Shown piece by piece: positions 38,701 to 53,700 of a stretch of DNA of 64,000 bases. Location of the stretch: assembly GCA_903813345.2 (NCBI GenBank), contig CAIIXF020000011.1, positions 36,182,166-36,246,165 of the forward strand, written 5' to 3'. Position numbers and translations under genes: made by a program. Origin of the DNA: Owenia fusiformis (taxonomy: Eukaryota > Annelida > Polychaeta > Sabellida > Oweniidae). Position 1 is the first letter of the stretch. Each line of letters starts with the position of its first letter. The notes under the pieces were generated by a model. That model searched no databases. It was not told where the DNA came from and saw nothing but the letters and a program-made list of their open reading frames with translations.

Positions 38701-41700
38701 ACGCACGGACGGACAGACAGACGGACAAGTGAGTGAACTATCAATAATCTTATCTAAGTTTTTTAATAAAATATTTTTGTGTAAAACTTTTCCTCTATCT
38801 TGGAAACTTGGCAATATAATACCAGTCCACAAGAAAAATCAAAATCTGATGCTGCAAATTACCGACCTATCACGCTCTTAAGTTCAATGTCAAAAGTGTC
38901 CGAACGCGCTATCTTCAACCGTCTCTTTCAACACTGTATAGAAAATCATACCCTATATAGCCTTCAAAGTGGGTTTCTACCAGGGCATAGCTGTGAACGC
39001 CAGTTAATTTCTATAATTGATTACATAACTTCCTGTATAGACAATGGTGATGAAGTATCTGGTGTGTTTTTAGATATTTCTGCGACATTCGATACAATGC
39101 CTCATAAATATATTATTACAAAATTGAAAAGCTATGGTTTTGGCACTAACACAATTGATCTTTTAACATCTTATTTGTCAAATAGGAAAGTTCGCGTATT
39201 GGTCGACGGTCACGAATCTAACTACTAAGCTGATTCTTATATAAATGCAGGAGTGCCACAAGGGTCGATATTAAGTCCCCTTATGTTTCTACTGTACATC
39301 AATGATATGCCAGACAAGTTAACAAATACATCCTTTCTTTACGCCGATGACATGTCAATCTATTGTCCATATAATAAAGATAATCTAATTGATAAAATGA
39401 CAACTCTTCAAGAAGACATGGATATTATTATTGACTGGTCAAACCTATGGCATCTCAATTTCAATGCAACCAAGAGTGCCCATCTGATATTTCATGGAAG
39501 AAAAACACTTGAAAACATTCATCCTCTTCATTTGGGAAATACGCGTATTCCTAAGTATGATCACCATAAGCACCTTGGACTTATATTGGACGGAAATCTA
39601 AAATTTAACCATCACATAACTGAAATCTCGAAGCGCATTGACAAATTAATCATTCCCCTGAAAGTCTTAAAATCAAAACTTGATGGTATCCACCTATTAA
39701 ACATCTACAATACCTACATAAGTCCACACTTTGAATTTTGTGATATAATCTATGGCTGCGCAAAAATAAACAAATTAAAATCCCTTGACTCACTATTGTA
39801 CAAAGCTGGTATTATTATATCCGGTACCATTTCAGGATCTAGCTCAGTCAAAGTCCTCAAGTCCCTGAACTGGTTACCGCTTGAAACTAGAAGATTCCAC
39901 CGCCGCATGAACATGATGTATAGTGTCTCAAATGGAAATAGTCCAAATCATATACTTGACATCTTCAGAAAGTACCAACGTCCTGACAACAGACGCGTTC
40001 TTCGCAACAAACCATCATATATCCTCCCCGCGAAACGTGCTATTATTAGATCAAAATCATGTGTTTTCAGAAGTATAAAAGAATGGAATGATCTACCTCC
40101 GCAAATCAAACAATCAAACACACTTGATACATTTAAACGTAAAATGGCCTCCAAATCACTACCAACTCCTATAATAGCAAGTTTCTCAGACATCGGGAAA
40201 AACTCTTGAACCAACTGCGATGCGACCTAGTCCTCAAAGCGCTACACTCACATAATTTTAACAATATTAATTCCCCAATGTGCGCTTGCGAACTAGAATC
40301 AGAAACACTCAACCCGGGACTCAACCACTTTCTTTTCAGATGCCCCCTCCATGTAGATGATTTCAAGTTGCTTAACGATAAAATAACACCCGCTATGGCT
40401 CAGAGGCAGAGGCAGAGTCAAGGTTACCAATATCGCTTGGCCCCGGGTTCGTTTCCCGGTTCAGACAAGTTTGTTTGTGCGTTATGTAATTCTGGGTGTT
40501 TGACTGAGTGGTTCACGACTCGTATAAAAGGCTGTGGTGTGTACCTGTATGTCTGTGTACCTGTGCACATGAAAGAACACAGGGCTCCTTCAAGGAGGGG
40601 TGTCTGGCTCTGTCTTCGATTGTAAAATACGTAAAATACGGAATATACCAATGAGGTATTGCTCGCCAAATATGGCGGTAACCAAGATATAATAATAACT
40701 AGACATGTAAATTGAACAAGTTCAATTTAAGACTCCAGATTTCAGACTTTTTTTAAGCTGAGTCATCCAAATACTTGTAAGCTGAGTCATTTAGAATAAG
40801 CTGAGTCAGCTAGAATATAGACATTTAGACAACTCTTAAGAATGTTATCTTCGACTCCATTGGCTTAACATAGGGATATCATCATATTGACTTTTCGAGA
40901 CTTAAAACCGCTATAACTATCTAATCAGAAGTTGGATCGAAATTTGGTTTAAAGATTCTGATTCCTGAGAAAATTCTACCCTTAATTCATAACTCATACG
41001 TTAAATTTGGAGAACTTTTTATTTTGACCTACTTTTCAGACACCATATCTCAAAAGTGGGTCAAAATACTTTCTGACGGCAGAAAGCTAACACTATAAGC
41101 ACACTCTTTGCTACCTGTATACAAAATTTCGAAGCAAATCATTAAAGTGTAATGTCAGAATCGCAAAAATAAGGAAAAACTATGAATTTGACCTAGATTT
41201 TGACCTAGGCATTTTGGTGTCCAAGTTTTAAAGCTAGATAGCCTTCGAGGTCCCCTTCTTTTATAGGCTTTCAGAATGTTAAGCTGTACTCAGTTTATAT
41301 CTGGTATTTTACACTTCAAAAAAATCTTTTTTCTCATTGACATAACATGGGGCACCAAATTTAGCGATTTTTGAGCTTTCAAAACGACATAACTTCCGAA
41401 CCAAAAGTCGGATTGAAATTTGGTTTGCAGATTCGGATTCCTGGGAAAATTCTACCCTTAATTCATAGCTCATATGTTAAATTTGGAGAACTTTTTATTT
41501 TGACCTACTTTTCGGACACCATATCTCAAAAGTGGGTCAAAATACTTTCTGACGGCAAAAGGCTAACACTATTAGCACACTCTTTGCTACCTGTATACAA
41601 AATTTTGAAGTAAATTATTAAAGTGTAATGTCAGAATCGCCAAAATAAGGAAAAACTATGAATTTGACCTAGATTTTGACCTAGGCATTTTGGTGTCCAA

Positions 41701-44700
41701 ATTTTGAAGCTATGTAGCTTTTGAGGTCCCCTTCTTTTATAAGCATTCATTATGTTAAGCTGTACTCAGTCTATATCTTGTATTTTACACTTCGAAAAAG
41801 TCTTTTTTCCCATTGACTTAACATAGGCACCAAATTTAGCGATTTTTGAGCTTTCAAAACGCCATAACTTCTGAACCAGAAGTCGGATCCAAATTTGGTT
41901 TGCAGATTCGGATTCCTGGGATCATTCTACCATATCTCAAAATCGGTAAGAGAAATCAAAATTCTGATGTCATATCTTTGATTCGCCTTTTTCTAAGCTA
42001 CACGATAAAAAAAGATGAAGGAGTTATGAAGAATATTGACGAAGATATGATGAAGAATGTTGAAAATGTAAGATTTGACCTAGTTCTTGACCTATGACCT
42101 AGATAAAAATTTGACCTAATTTCCCAGAAAGCCAGATACATTCCCTAGTCAACCATGTAGGTTGGATTAAGTAAGATGTTATAGTTGGAGAGAAAATCTG
42201 TTAGGAGGAAGAAAGAAAGAAAGAAAGAAAGAATAAAGAAGAATAACTAGACATGTAAATTGAACAAGTTCAATTTAAGACTCCAGATTTAAAACTTTTT
42301 TTAAGCTGAGTCATCCAAAATACTGTAAGCTGAGCCATTCAGAATAAGCTGAGTCATCTAGAATACAGACATTTAGACAACTCTTAAGTAGCTTATCTTC
42401 GTCTACATTGGCTTAACATGGGGATATCATAATATCGACTTTTCGAGACTTCAAACAGCTATAACTATCTAACCAGAATTTGGGTCGAAATTTGGTTTGC
42501 AGATTCGAATTTCTGAGAAAATTCTACGTTTGTGTCATAACTCATACATTAAATTTTGAGAACTTTTTTATGTTGACCTACTTTCCAGACGCCATTCCTC
42601 AAAATCGGTAAGAGTAATCAAAAAAGACAGTTACAATAATGAAAGGACTGTCTTTAAGCTACATGATGAAAAAAAGATAAAGGAATAACGACGAATAGTG
42701 ACAAAGATAATTGACATAACATGGGATATCAAAATACCAATTTTTTAATTTTTCAAAACGCCATTACTTCCAAACCGGGTGTCGGATTGAAATTTGATTT
42801 GCAGATTCGGATTCCTGAGAAAATTCTACCCTTAATTCATAACTCATACGTTAAATTTGGAGAAACTTTCATGTTGACCTACTTTTCGGACACTATATCT
42901 CAAAAGTGGGTCAAAATACTTTCTGACGGCAAAAGGCTAACACTATTAGCACACTCTTTGCTACCAGTATACAAAATGTTGAAGCAAATAATTAAAGTGT
43001 AGTGTCAGAATCGCAAAAATAAGTTAAAACTATAAATTTGACCTAGATTTTGACCTAGGCATTTTGGTGACCAAATTGTGAAGCTAGCTAGCTTTTGAGG
43101 TCCCTTTCTTTTATAGGCTTTCATTATGTGAAGCTGTACTCAGTCTTTATCTCGTATTTTACACTTCAAAAAAATCTTTTTTCCCATTGCCATAACATGG
43201 GGCACCAAATTTAGCGATTTTTGAGCTTTCAAAACGACATAACTTCCAAACCAAAAGTCGGATTGAAATTTGGTTTGCAGATTCAGATTCCTGAGAAAAT
43301 TCTACCCTTAATTCATAACTCATACGTTAAATTTGGAGAACTTTTTAGTTTGACCTACTTTTCGGACACCATATCTCAAAAGTGGGTCAAAATACTTTCT
43401 GACGGCAAAAGGCTAACACTATTAGCACACTCTTGGCTACATGTATACAAAATTTGGAAGAATATAGGTAATCTGTAGTGTCAGAATCGCAAAAATAAGG
43501 AAAAACTTGGAATTTGACCTAGATTTTGACCTAGGCATTTTGGTGTCCAAATTTTTATGAAAAGAAGGTCTTGTGGTCCCTTTCTTTTATGGGCTTCCAT
43601 TATGTTTAGCTGTGCTTAGTCTATATCTCGTATTTTACACTTCAAAAAAATATTTTTTCCCATTGAATTAACATGGGGCACCAAATCTAGCGATTTTTGA
43701 ATTTTCAAAACGCCATAACTTCTGAACCGGAAGTCAGATCGAAATTTGGTTTTCAGATTCGGAATCCTGAGAAATTTTCCTAAAAGACTGATATCCTGGA
43801 CATTGGATTCGGAGAAATTTTTTTGGACCTCGTTTTCGGACACTGATATCTCAAAATCGGTTTGAGATACCAAAAAACTAAATCGACCCTAGGTTTTCTA
43901 CTTTTTTATGAGGAACACAATGAAAAAAACCAGGATCAAAAATATTGAAGGACGACCGAGATAATGGGAAAAAGTGACAAAGTACTGGATTTGACCTAGT
44001 TCTTGACCTTTGACCTAGATAAAAATTTGACCTAATTTCCCAGAAAGCCGGATACAGTCTTTAGTTAACCATGTAAGTTGGATTAAGTAAGATGTTATAG
44101 TTGGAGAGAAAATCTGTTAGGAGGAAGAAAAAGAAGAATAATAAAAATAACTAGATTGGTAAATTGAACAAAGTTCAATTTAAGACTCCAGATTGATTTA
44201 CTTGAGTAAAGAGCTGAGTAAGTAACTGAGTAGGAAGCTGAGTAAGTAGATGATTAAGTAATTAAGTAAGTAACTAAGTAGATAGCTGAGTAAGCAGCTG
44301 AGCAGGTAGCTGAGTAGGTAGCTGAGTAAGTAGCTGAGTAGGTAGCTAAGTAGGTAGCCAAGTAGGTAGCCGAGTAGGTAAGTAGGTAGGTAAGTAGGAA
44401 TTTTTGACCGGAAGTCGGATTGAAATTTGAATGGCAGATTTGGATTCCTGAGAAAATTCTACCCTTAATTCATAACTCATAAGTTAAATTATGAGAACTT
44501 TTTATTTTGACCTACTTTACGGACAGCATATCTCAAAAGTGGGTTAAAATACTTTCTGACGGCAAAAGACTCTCACTATTAGCACACTCTTTGCTACCTG
44601 TATACAAAATTTTGAAGCAAATCCTAAAAGTGTAGTGCCAGAATCGCAAAAATAAGGAAAAACTATGAATTTGACCTAGATTTTGACCTAGGCATTTTGG

Positions 44701-47700
44701 TGTCCAAATATTGAAACTAGGTAGCTTTTGAGGTCCCTTTCTTTTATAGGAATTCATTATCTTAGGCTGTACTCAATCTATATCTCGTATTTTACACTTC
44801 AAAAAAATCTTTTTTCCTTGACTTTCTGTCAGGATACCATCAGATCGATTTTCCAAAATTTCAAAACGCCATAACTTCCGAACCAGAAGTCGGATCGAAA
44901 TTTGATTTAAAGATTCGGATTCCTGACAAAATTCTACCCCTAATTCATAACTCATACGTTAAATTTGGCGAATTTTTATTTTGACCTACTTTTCGGACAC
45001 GCCATAACTTTGGAAGCGGCAGTCGGATCGAAATTTGGTTTGCAGATTCGGATTCCTGAGAAAATTCTACTCTTAAATCATAACTCATATGTTAAATTTG
45101 GAGAATTTTTTATTTTGACCTACTTTTCGGACACCATATCTCAAAAGTGGGTCAAAATACTCTCTGACAGCAAAAGGCTAACACTATTAGCACACTCTTT
45201 GCTACCTGTATACAAAATTTTGAAGCAAATCCTTAAAGTGTAGTGCCAGAATCGCAAAAATAAGGAAAAACTATGAATTTGACCTAGATTTTGACCTAGG
45301 CATTTTGGTGTCCAAATATTGAAACTAGGTAGCTTTTGAGGTCCCCTTCTTTTATAGGAATTCATTATCTTAAGCTGTACTTAGTCTATATCTCGGATTT
45401 TACACTTCAAAAAAATCTTTTTTTCCCATTGACTTAACATGGGGCACCAAATTAGCGATTTTTGAGCTTTCAAAACGCCATAACTTCCGAACGGGAAGTC
45501 GGATCGAAATTTGGTTTTCAGATTCGGATTCCTTGGAAAATACTACCCTTATTTCATAGCTCATATGTTAAATTTGGAGAACTTTTTAACTTTGACCTAC
45601 TTTCCGGACGCCATATCTCAAAATCGCTAAGAGTAATCAAAAAACGGATGGCACATTCTCGATTTGTTTTTTTCTAAGCTACATGATGAAAAAAAGGTGA
45701 AGGAGTATCGACAAACAACAACGAAGATAATTGACAGAATGTTGATTTGACTTAAATTTGACCTAGTTCTTGACCTTTGACCTAGATAAAAATTTGACCT
45801 AATTTCCCAGAAACTAGGTTGATGGGCTATGTTAGCCATGTAAGTAGGTTAAAGTAAGTTCTTCTAGTTGCTGAGAAAAAGTGTTCGGAAAGAAAGAAAG
45901 AAAGAATGAATAATAACTAGATTGGTAAATTGAACAAAGTTCAATTTAAGACTCCAGATTGATTTACTTGAGTAAAGAGCTGAGTAAGTAACTGAGTAGG
46001 AAGCTGAGTAAGTAGATGATTAAGTAATTGAGTAAGTAGCTGAGTAAGCAGCTGAGCAGGTAGCTGAGTAAGTAGCTGAGTAGGTAGCTGAGTAAGTAGC
46101 TGAGTAGGTAGCTGAGTAGGTAGCTAAGTAGGTAGCCAAATAGGTAAGTAGGTAGGTAAGTAGGAATTTTTGACTGGAAGTCGGATTGAAATTTGGTTTG
46201 CAGATTTGGATTCCTGAGAAAATTCTACCCTTAATTCATAACTCATAAGTTAAATTATGAGAACTTTTTATTTTGACCTACTTTAGAGACACCATATCTC
46301 AAAAGTGGGTCAAAATACTTTCTGACGGCAAAAGGCTCTCACTATTAGCACACTCTTTGCTACCTGTATACACAATGTTGAAGCAAATCCTAAAAGTGTA
46401 GTGCCAGAATCGCAAAAATAAGGAAAAATTATGAATTTGACCTAGATTTTGACCTAGGCATTTTGGTGTCCAAATATTGAAACTAGGTAGCTTTTGAGGT
46501 CCCCTTCTTTTATAGGAATTCATTATCTTAAGCTGTACTCAATCTATATCTCGTATTTTACACTTCAAAAAAATCTTTTTTCCTTGACTTTCTATCAGGA
46601 TACCATCAGATCGATTTTCCAAAATTTCAAAACGCCATAACTTCCGAACCGGAAGTCGGATCGAAATTTAATTTAAAGATTCGGATTCCTGACAAAATTC
46701 TACTCCTAATTCATAACTCATACGTTAAATTTGGCGAATTTTTATTTTGACCTACTTTTCGGACACGCCATAACTTTGGAACCGGAAGTCGAATCGAAAT
46801 TTGGTTTGCAGATTCGGATTCCTGAGAAAATTCTACTCTTAATTCATAACTCATATGTTAAATTTGGAGAATTTTTTATTTTGACCTACTTTTCGGACAC
46901 CATATCTCAAAAGTGGGTCAAAATACTCTCTGACGGCAAAAGGCTAACACTATTAGCACACTCTTTGCTACCTGTATACAAAATTTTGAAGCAAATCCTA
47001 AAAGTGTAGTGCCAGAATCGCAAAAATAAGGAAAAACTATGAATTTGACCTAGATTTTGACCTAGGCATTTTGGTGTCCAAATATTGAAACTAGGTAGCT
47101 TTTGAGGTCCCCTTCTTTTATAGGAATTCATTATCTTAAGCTGTACTCAATCTATATCTCGTATTTTACACTTCAAAAAATCTTTTTTCTTTGACTTTCT
47201 ATCAGGATAACATCAGATCGATTTTTCTCGAAATTTCAAAACGCCATAACTTTCAAACGGGAAGTCGGATCGAAATTTGGTTTGCAGATTCGGATTCCTG
47301 AGGAAATTCTACCCTTATTCCATAGCTCATATGTCAAATTTGGAGAACTTTTTTAGTTTGACCTACTTTCCGGACGCCATATCTCAAAATCGCTAAGAGT
47401 AATCAAAAAACGGATGGCACACTCTCGATTTGTTTTTTTCTAAGCTAAATGATGAAAAAAAGATGAAGGAGTAACGACAATAAGCAACGAAGATAATTGA
47501 CAGAATGTTGATTTGACCTTAATTTGACCTAGTTCTCGACCTTTGACCTAGATACAAATTTGACCTAATTTCCCAGAAACTAGGTTGATGGGCTATGTTA
47601 GCCATGTAAGTTGGTTAAAGTAAGTTCTCCTAGTTACTGAGAAAACGTGTACGGAAAGAAAGAAAGAAAGAAAAATAACTAGACTTTGGAAATTGAACGA

Positions 47701-50700
47701 AGTTCAATTTCAGACTCCAGATTTAGACCATTTTTAGCCGAGTCATCCAGAATAAGCTGAGTCATCCAGAAAAAGATGGATGAATAAAATAGGAAGGTAG
47801 GATAGGATGGAATAGGAAGGAACGATAGGATAGAATAAGAAAGAAGGATAGGATAGAACAGAATAGGAAGAAAGGATATGATAGGAGTAGAGGTCGCAAC
47901 GGTACTGAAAACCAGTACCGGTAACCGTCACGCTAATAACCATACTGTTACCGAAATACCGGTAAAATATGTAAGATAAAATGCCAATGCGCTGCCGGCC
48001 CCACCTTGTTCCTAACTCTCTCCATAGTTTCTCAAGTCTATATGCATACATGGTGCAAGACCGATTTGAACCCATACTGATGAACTTCACGAAATAGTAT
48101 GTAACTATCTTACGAATCAAGATGTATTTTTTAGGAGAGGATAGGAAGGAAAAGATACGAAGGAAGGATAGATAGGAAGGATAGGATAGGATAAGATCAG
48201 ATAGGAAGGATGGATAAAGTTTTCAATATTTTCGACTTCTCTACTCTTGACTTTCTATCAGGATACCATCAGATCGATTTTCCGAAATTTCAAAACGCCA
48301 TAACTTCCGGACCGGAAGTCGGATCGAAATTTGATTTAAAGATTTGGATTCCTGACAAAATTCTACCCTAAATTCATAACTCATACGTTACATTTGGTGA
48401 ATTTCTATTTTGACCTACTTTTCGGACACGCCATAACTTCGGAACCGGAAGTCGGATCGAAATTTGGTTTGCAGATTCGGATTCCTGAGAAAATTCTACC
48501 CTTAATTCATAACTCAAACGTTAAATTTTGAGAACTTTTTATTTTGACCTACTTTTCGGACACCATATCTCAAAAGTGGGTCAAAATACTTTCTGACGGC
48601 AAAAGGCTAACACTATTAGCACACTCTTGGCTACAAGTATACAAAATTTCGAACAATATAATTAAAGTGTAGTGTCAGAATCGCAAAAATAGGGAAAAAC
48701 TTTGAATTTGACCTAGATTTTGACCTAGGCCCTGGACTGGATTTAGACCTAGACTTGACTTGGACCTGGACATGTACCTGGACTTGGATTGAATGAGAAG
48801 GAAGAATAGGATAGAATAGGAAGGAAGGATAGGAAGGAAGGATAGATAGGAAGGGAGAATCATCCAGAATAAGATCATCTAGATAGAAAGGATAGGATAG
48901 ACCTAAATTTTGATCTAGGTCCTGGACTGGATTTGGACCTAGACTTGACTTGGACAAAACTGGACTTGGACCTGGACTTGACCTTGATTTGGACCTTGAA
49001 ATGGACTGGACTGGTATTTTTTCAATTTTATTTCACTTTTCTTGACATTCTATGAGGGTACCATCAGATCGATTTTCCTCGAACTTTCAAAACGTCATAA
49101 CTCCTGAACCGGAAGTCGGATATCAATTCGGTTTTCAGATTCGGAATCCTGAGAAAATTTCCTATAAGACTATTATCCTGGACATCGGATTCGGAGAACT
49201 TTTTTTCGGACCTCGTTTTCGGACACTGATATCTCGAAATCGGTTCGAGATATCAAAAAACTAAATCGACCCTAGCTTTCCTACTTTTTTATGAGGAACA
49301 CAATGAAAAAAACCCGGATCAAAAATACTGAAGGACGACTGAGAAAATTGAAAAAAGTGACAAAGTACTGGATTTGACCCAGTTCCTGACCTTTGACCTA
49401 GATAAAAATTTGACCTAATTTCCGAGAAACTAGATACTGGACCTGAATTAACCATATACAGGTCTTGACTCAATGTCTTCTAGTTAAGGAGAAAACGTTG
49501 GAAGAATAATAATAATAATAATAATAACTAGACTTTGGAAATTGAACGAAGTTCAATTTCAGACTCCAGATCTAGACTTTTTTAAGCCCAGTCATCTAAA
49601 ATAAGCCGAGTCATCCAGAATAAGCTGAGTCATCCAGAATAAGATGGATGGATAAAATAGGAAGGTAGGATAGGATAGAATGGGAAGGAACGATAGGATA
49701 GAATAAGAAAGAAGGATAGGATAGAACAGAATAGGAAAAAAGGATATGATAGGAGAGGATAGGAAGGAAAGGATACGAAGGAAGGATAGATAGGAAGGAT
49801 AGGATAGGATAGGATCAGATAGGAAGGATGGATGAATTTTTCAATATTTTCTTCTCTACTCTTGATTTTCTATCAGGATACCATCAGATCGATTTTCCGA
49901 AATTTCAAAACGCCATAACTTCCTAACCGGAAGTCGGATCTAAATTTGATTTCAAGATTCGGATTCCTGACAAAATTCTACCCCTAATTCATAACTCATA
50001 CGTTAAATTTGGCGAATTTTTATTTTGACCTACTTTTTGGACACGCCATAACTTCGGAACCGGAAGTCGGATCGAAATTTGGTTTGCAGACTCGGATTCC
50101 TGAGAAAATTCTACCCTTAATTCATAACTCATATGTTAAATTTGGAGAACTTTTTTTATGACCTACATTTCGGACACCATATCTCAAAAGTGGGTCGAAA
50201 TACTTTCTGATGGCAAAAGGCTAACACTATAAGCACACTCTTTCCTACCTGTATACAGAATTTTGAAGCAAATCATTTAAATATAGTGTCAAAATCGCAA
50301 AAATAAGGAAAAACTATGAATTTGACCTAGATTTTGACCTAGGGATTTTGGTGTCCAAATTTTGAAGTTAGGTAGCCTTCGAGGTCCCCTTCTTTCATAG
50401 GCTTTCATTATTTTAAGCTGTACTTAGTCTATATCTCGTATTTTACACTTCAAAAAAATCTTTTTTCCCATTGACATAACATGGGGCACCAAATTTAGCG
50501 ATTTTTGAGCTTTCAAAATGTCATAACTTCCGAAACGGAAGTCGGATCGAAATTTGGTTTGCAGATTCGGATTCCTGAGAAAATTCTATACTTAATTCAT
50601 AACTCAAACGTTAAATATAGAGAATTTTTTTTTGGACCTTCTTTTCGGACACCATATCTCAAAAGTGGGTCAAAATACTTTCTGACGGCAAAAGGCTAAC

Positions 50701-53700
50701 ACTATTATCACATTCTTGGCTACATGTATACAAAATTTCGAAGAATATAATTAATCTGTAGTGTCAGAATCGCAAAAATAAGGAAAAACTTTGAATTTGA
50801 CCTAGATTTTGACCTAGGCATTTTGGTGTCCAAATTTTGAAGCTATGTGGCTTTTGAGGTCCCCTTCTTTTAAAGGCTTTGATTATATGAAGCTGAACTC
50901 AGTCTATATTTCGTATTTTTCACTTCAAAAAAATCTTTTTTCCCATTGACTTAACATGGGCACCAAATTTAGCGATTTTTGAGTTTTTAAAACGCCATAA
51001 CTTCCGAACCGGAAGTCAGATCGAAATTTGGTTTGCAGATTCGGATTCTTGACATAATTCTACCCCTAATTCATAACTCATACGTTGAATTTGGAGCACG
51101 TTTCGGTGTGACCTACTTTCGGGACGCCATATCTCAAAATCGGTAAGAGTAATCAAAAAACGGATGGCACACTAATGAAAGGGCTGTTTCTTGGCTACAT
51201 GATGAAAAAAAGAAAAATATGTTTCGATAAATAATGACGAAGATAATTGATAGAATATTGAAAATGTAAGATTTGACCTAGTTCTTGACCTTTGACCTAT
51301 ATAAAAAATTCACCCAATTTCCGAGAAACTAGATACTGAACCTAACTTGACTGTATAAAGGACTTGACTCAATGTCTTCTAGTTACTGAGAAAACGTAGG
51401 TAGAAGAATAAAAAGAATAAGAATAAGAATAAAGAAGAATACTGGCAAAAACAATAGACTCCAGATTGACATCTGGAGTCTAATAATAAAGAAGAAGAAT
51501 ACTGGCAAAAACAATAGACTCCAGATTGACATCTGGAGTCTAATAATAATAATAAGAAGAAAACTGGCAAAAGCAATAGACTCCAGATTTTCAATCTGGA
51601 GTCTAATAATAACTAGATTGGTAAATTGAACAAAGTTCAATTTAAGACTCCAGATTGATTTACTTGAGTAAAGAGCTGAGTAAGTAACTGAGTAGGAAGC
51701 TGAGTAAGTAGATGATTAAGTAATTGAGTAAGTAGCTGAGTAGGTAGCTGAGTAAGCAGCTGAGCAGGTAGTTGAGTAAGTAGCTGAGTAGGTAGCTGAG
51801 TAAGTAGCTGAGTAGGTAGCTGAGTAGGTAGCTAAGTAGGTAGCTAAGTAGGTAGGTAGGTAGTAGGAATTTTTGACCGGAAGTCGGATCAAAATTTGGT
51901 TTCCAGATTTGGATTCCTGAGAAAATTCTACCCTTAATTAATAACTCATAAGTTAAATTATGAGAACTTTTTATTTTGACCTACTTTACGGACACCATAT
52001 CTCAAAAGTGGGTCAAAATACTTTCTGACGGCAAAAGGCTCCCACTATTAGCACAGTCTTTGCTACCTGTATACAAAATTTTGAAGCAAATCCGAAAAGT
52101 GTAGTGCCAGAATCGCAAAAATAAGGAAAAACTATGAATTTGACCTAGATTTTGACCTAGGCATTTTGGTGTCCAAATATTGAAACTAGGTAGCTTTTGA
52201 GGTCCCCTTCTTTTATAGGAATTCATTTTCTTAAGCTGTACTCAATCTATATCTCGTATTGTACACTTCAAAAAAATCTTTTTTTCCTTGACTTTCTATC
52301 AGGATATCATCAGATCGATTTTCCGAAATTTCAAAACGCCATTTCTTCCGAACCGGAAGTCCGATCGAAATTTAATTTAAAGATTCGGATTCCTGACAAA
52401 ATTCTACCCCTAATTCATAACTCATACGTTAAATTTGGCGAATTTTTATTTTGACCTACTTTTCGGACACGCCATAACTTCGGAACCGGAAGTCGGATCA
52501 AAATTTGGTTTGCATATTCAGATTCCTGAGAAAATTCTACTCTTAATTCATAACTCATATGTTAAATTTGGAGAATTTTCTATTTTGACCTACTTTTCGG
52601 ACACCATATCTCAAAAGTGGGTCAAAATACTCTCTGACGGCAAAAGGCTTACACTATTAGCACACTCTTTGCAACCTGTATACAAAATTTTGAAGCAAAT
52701 CCTAAAAGTGTAGTGCCAGAATCGCAAAAATAAGGAAAAACTATGAATTTGACCTAGATTTTGACCTAGGCATTTTGGTGTCCAAATATTGAAACTAGGT
52801 AGCTTTTGAGGTCCCCTTCTTTTATAGGAATTCATTATCTTAAGCTGTACTCAATCTATATCTCGTATTTTACACTTTAAAAAAAATCTTTTTTCCTTGA
52901 CTTTCTATCAGGGTAACATCAGATCGATTTTTCTCGAAATTTCAAAACGCCATAACTTTCAAACGGGAAGTCGGATCGAAATTTGGTTTGCAGATTCGGA
53001 TTCCTGAGAAAATCCTACCCTTATTCCATAGCTCATATGTTAAATTTGGAGAACTTTTTTAGTTTGACCTACTTTTCGGACGCCATATCTCAAAATCGGT
53101 AAGAGTAATCAAAAAACGGATGGCACACTCTCGATTTGTTTTTTTCTAAGCTACATAATGAAAAAAAGATGAAGGAGTAAGGGCAAACAACAACGAAGAT
53201 AATTGACAGAATGTTGATTTGACCTAAATTTGACCTAGTTCTTGACCTTTGACCTAGATACAAATTTGACCTAATTTCCCAGAAACTAGGTCGATGGGCT
53301 ATGTTAGCCATGTAAGTAGGTTAAAGTAAGCTCTTCTAGTTGCTGAGAAAACGTGTACGGAAAGAAAGAAAGAAAGAAAAATAATAACTAGACTTTGGAA
53401 ATTGAACGAAGTTCAATTTCAGACTCCAGATTTAGACCATTTTTAGCCGAGTCATCCAGAATAAGCTGAGTCATCCAGAAAAAGATGGATGAATAAAATA
53501 GGAAGGTAGGATAGGAGAAAATAGGAAGGAACGATAGGATAGAATAAAAAGAAGGATAGGATAGAATAGAATTGAATAGGAAAAAAGGATATGATAGGAT
53601 AGGAAGGAAAAGATACGAAGGAAGGATAGATAGGAAGGATAGGATAGAATAGGATCAGATAGGAAGGATGGATGAATTTTTCAATATTTTCTTCTCTACT

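Noticed and set aside
38800-40209. Two long + strand frames as host genes
   Set aside because: They are one reverse transcriptase in the same frame, interrupted by TAA at 39226-39228.
40391-40465. Functional tRNA gene
   Set aside because: A- and B-box-like motifs are present, but the anticodon arm does not fold and the unit continues into a SINE body.
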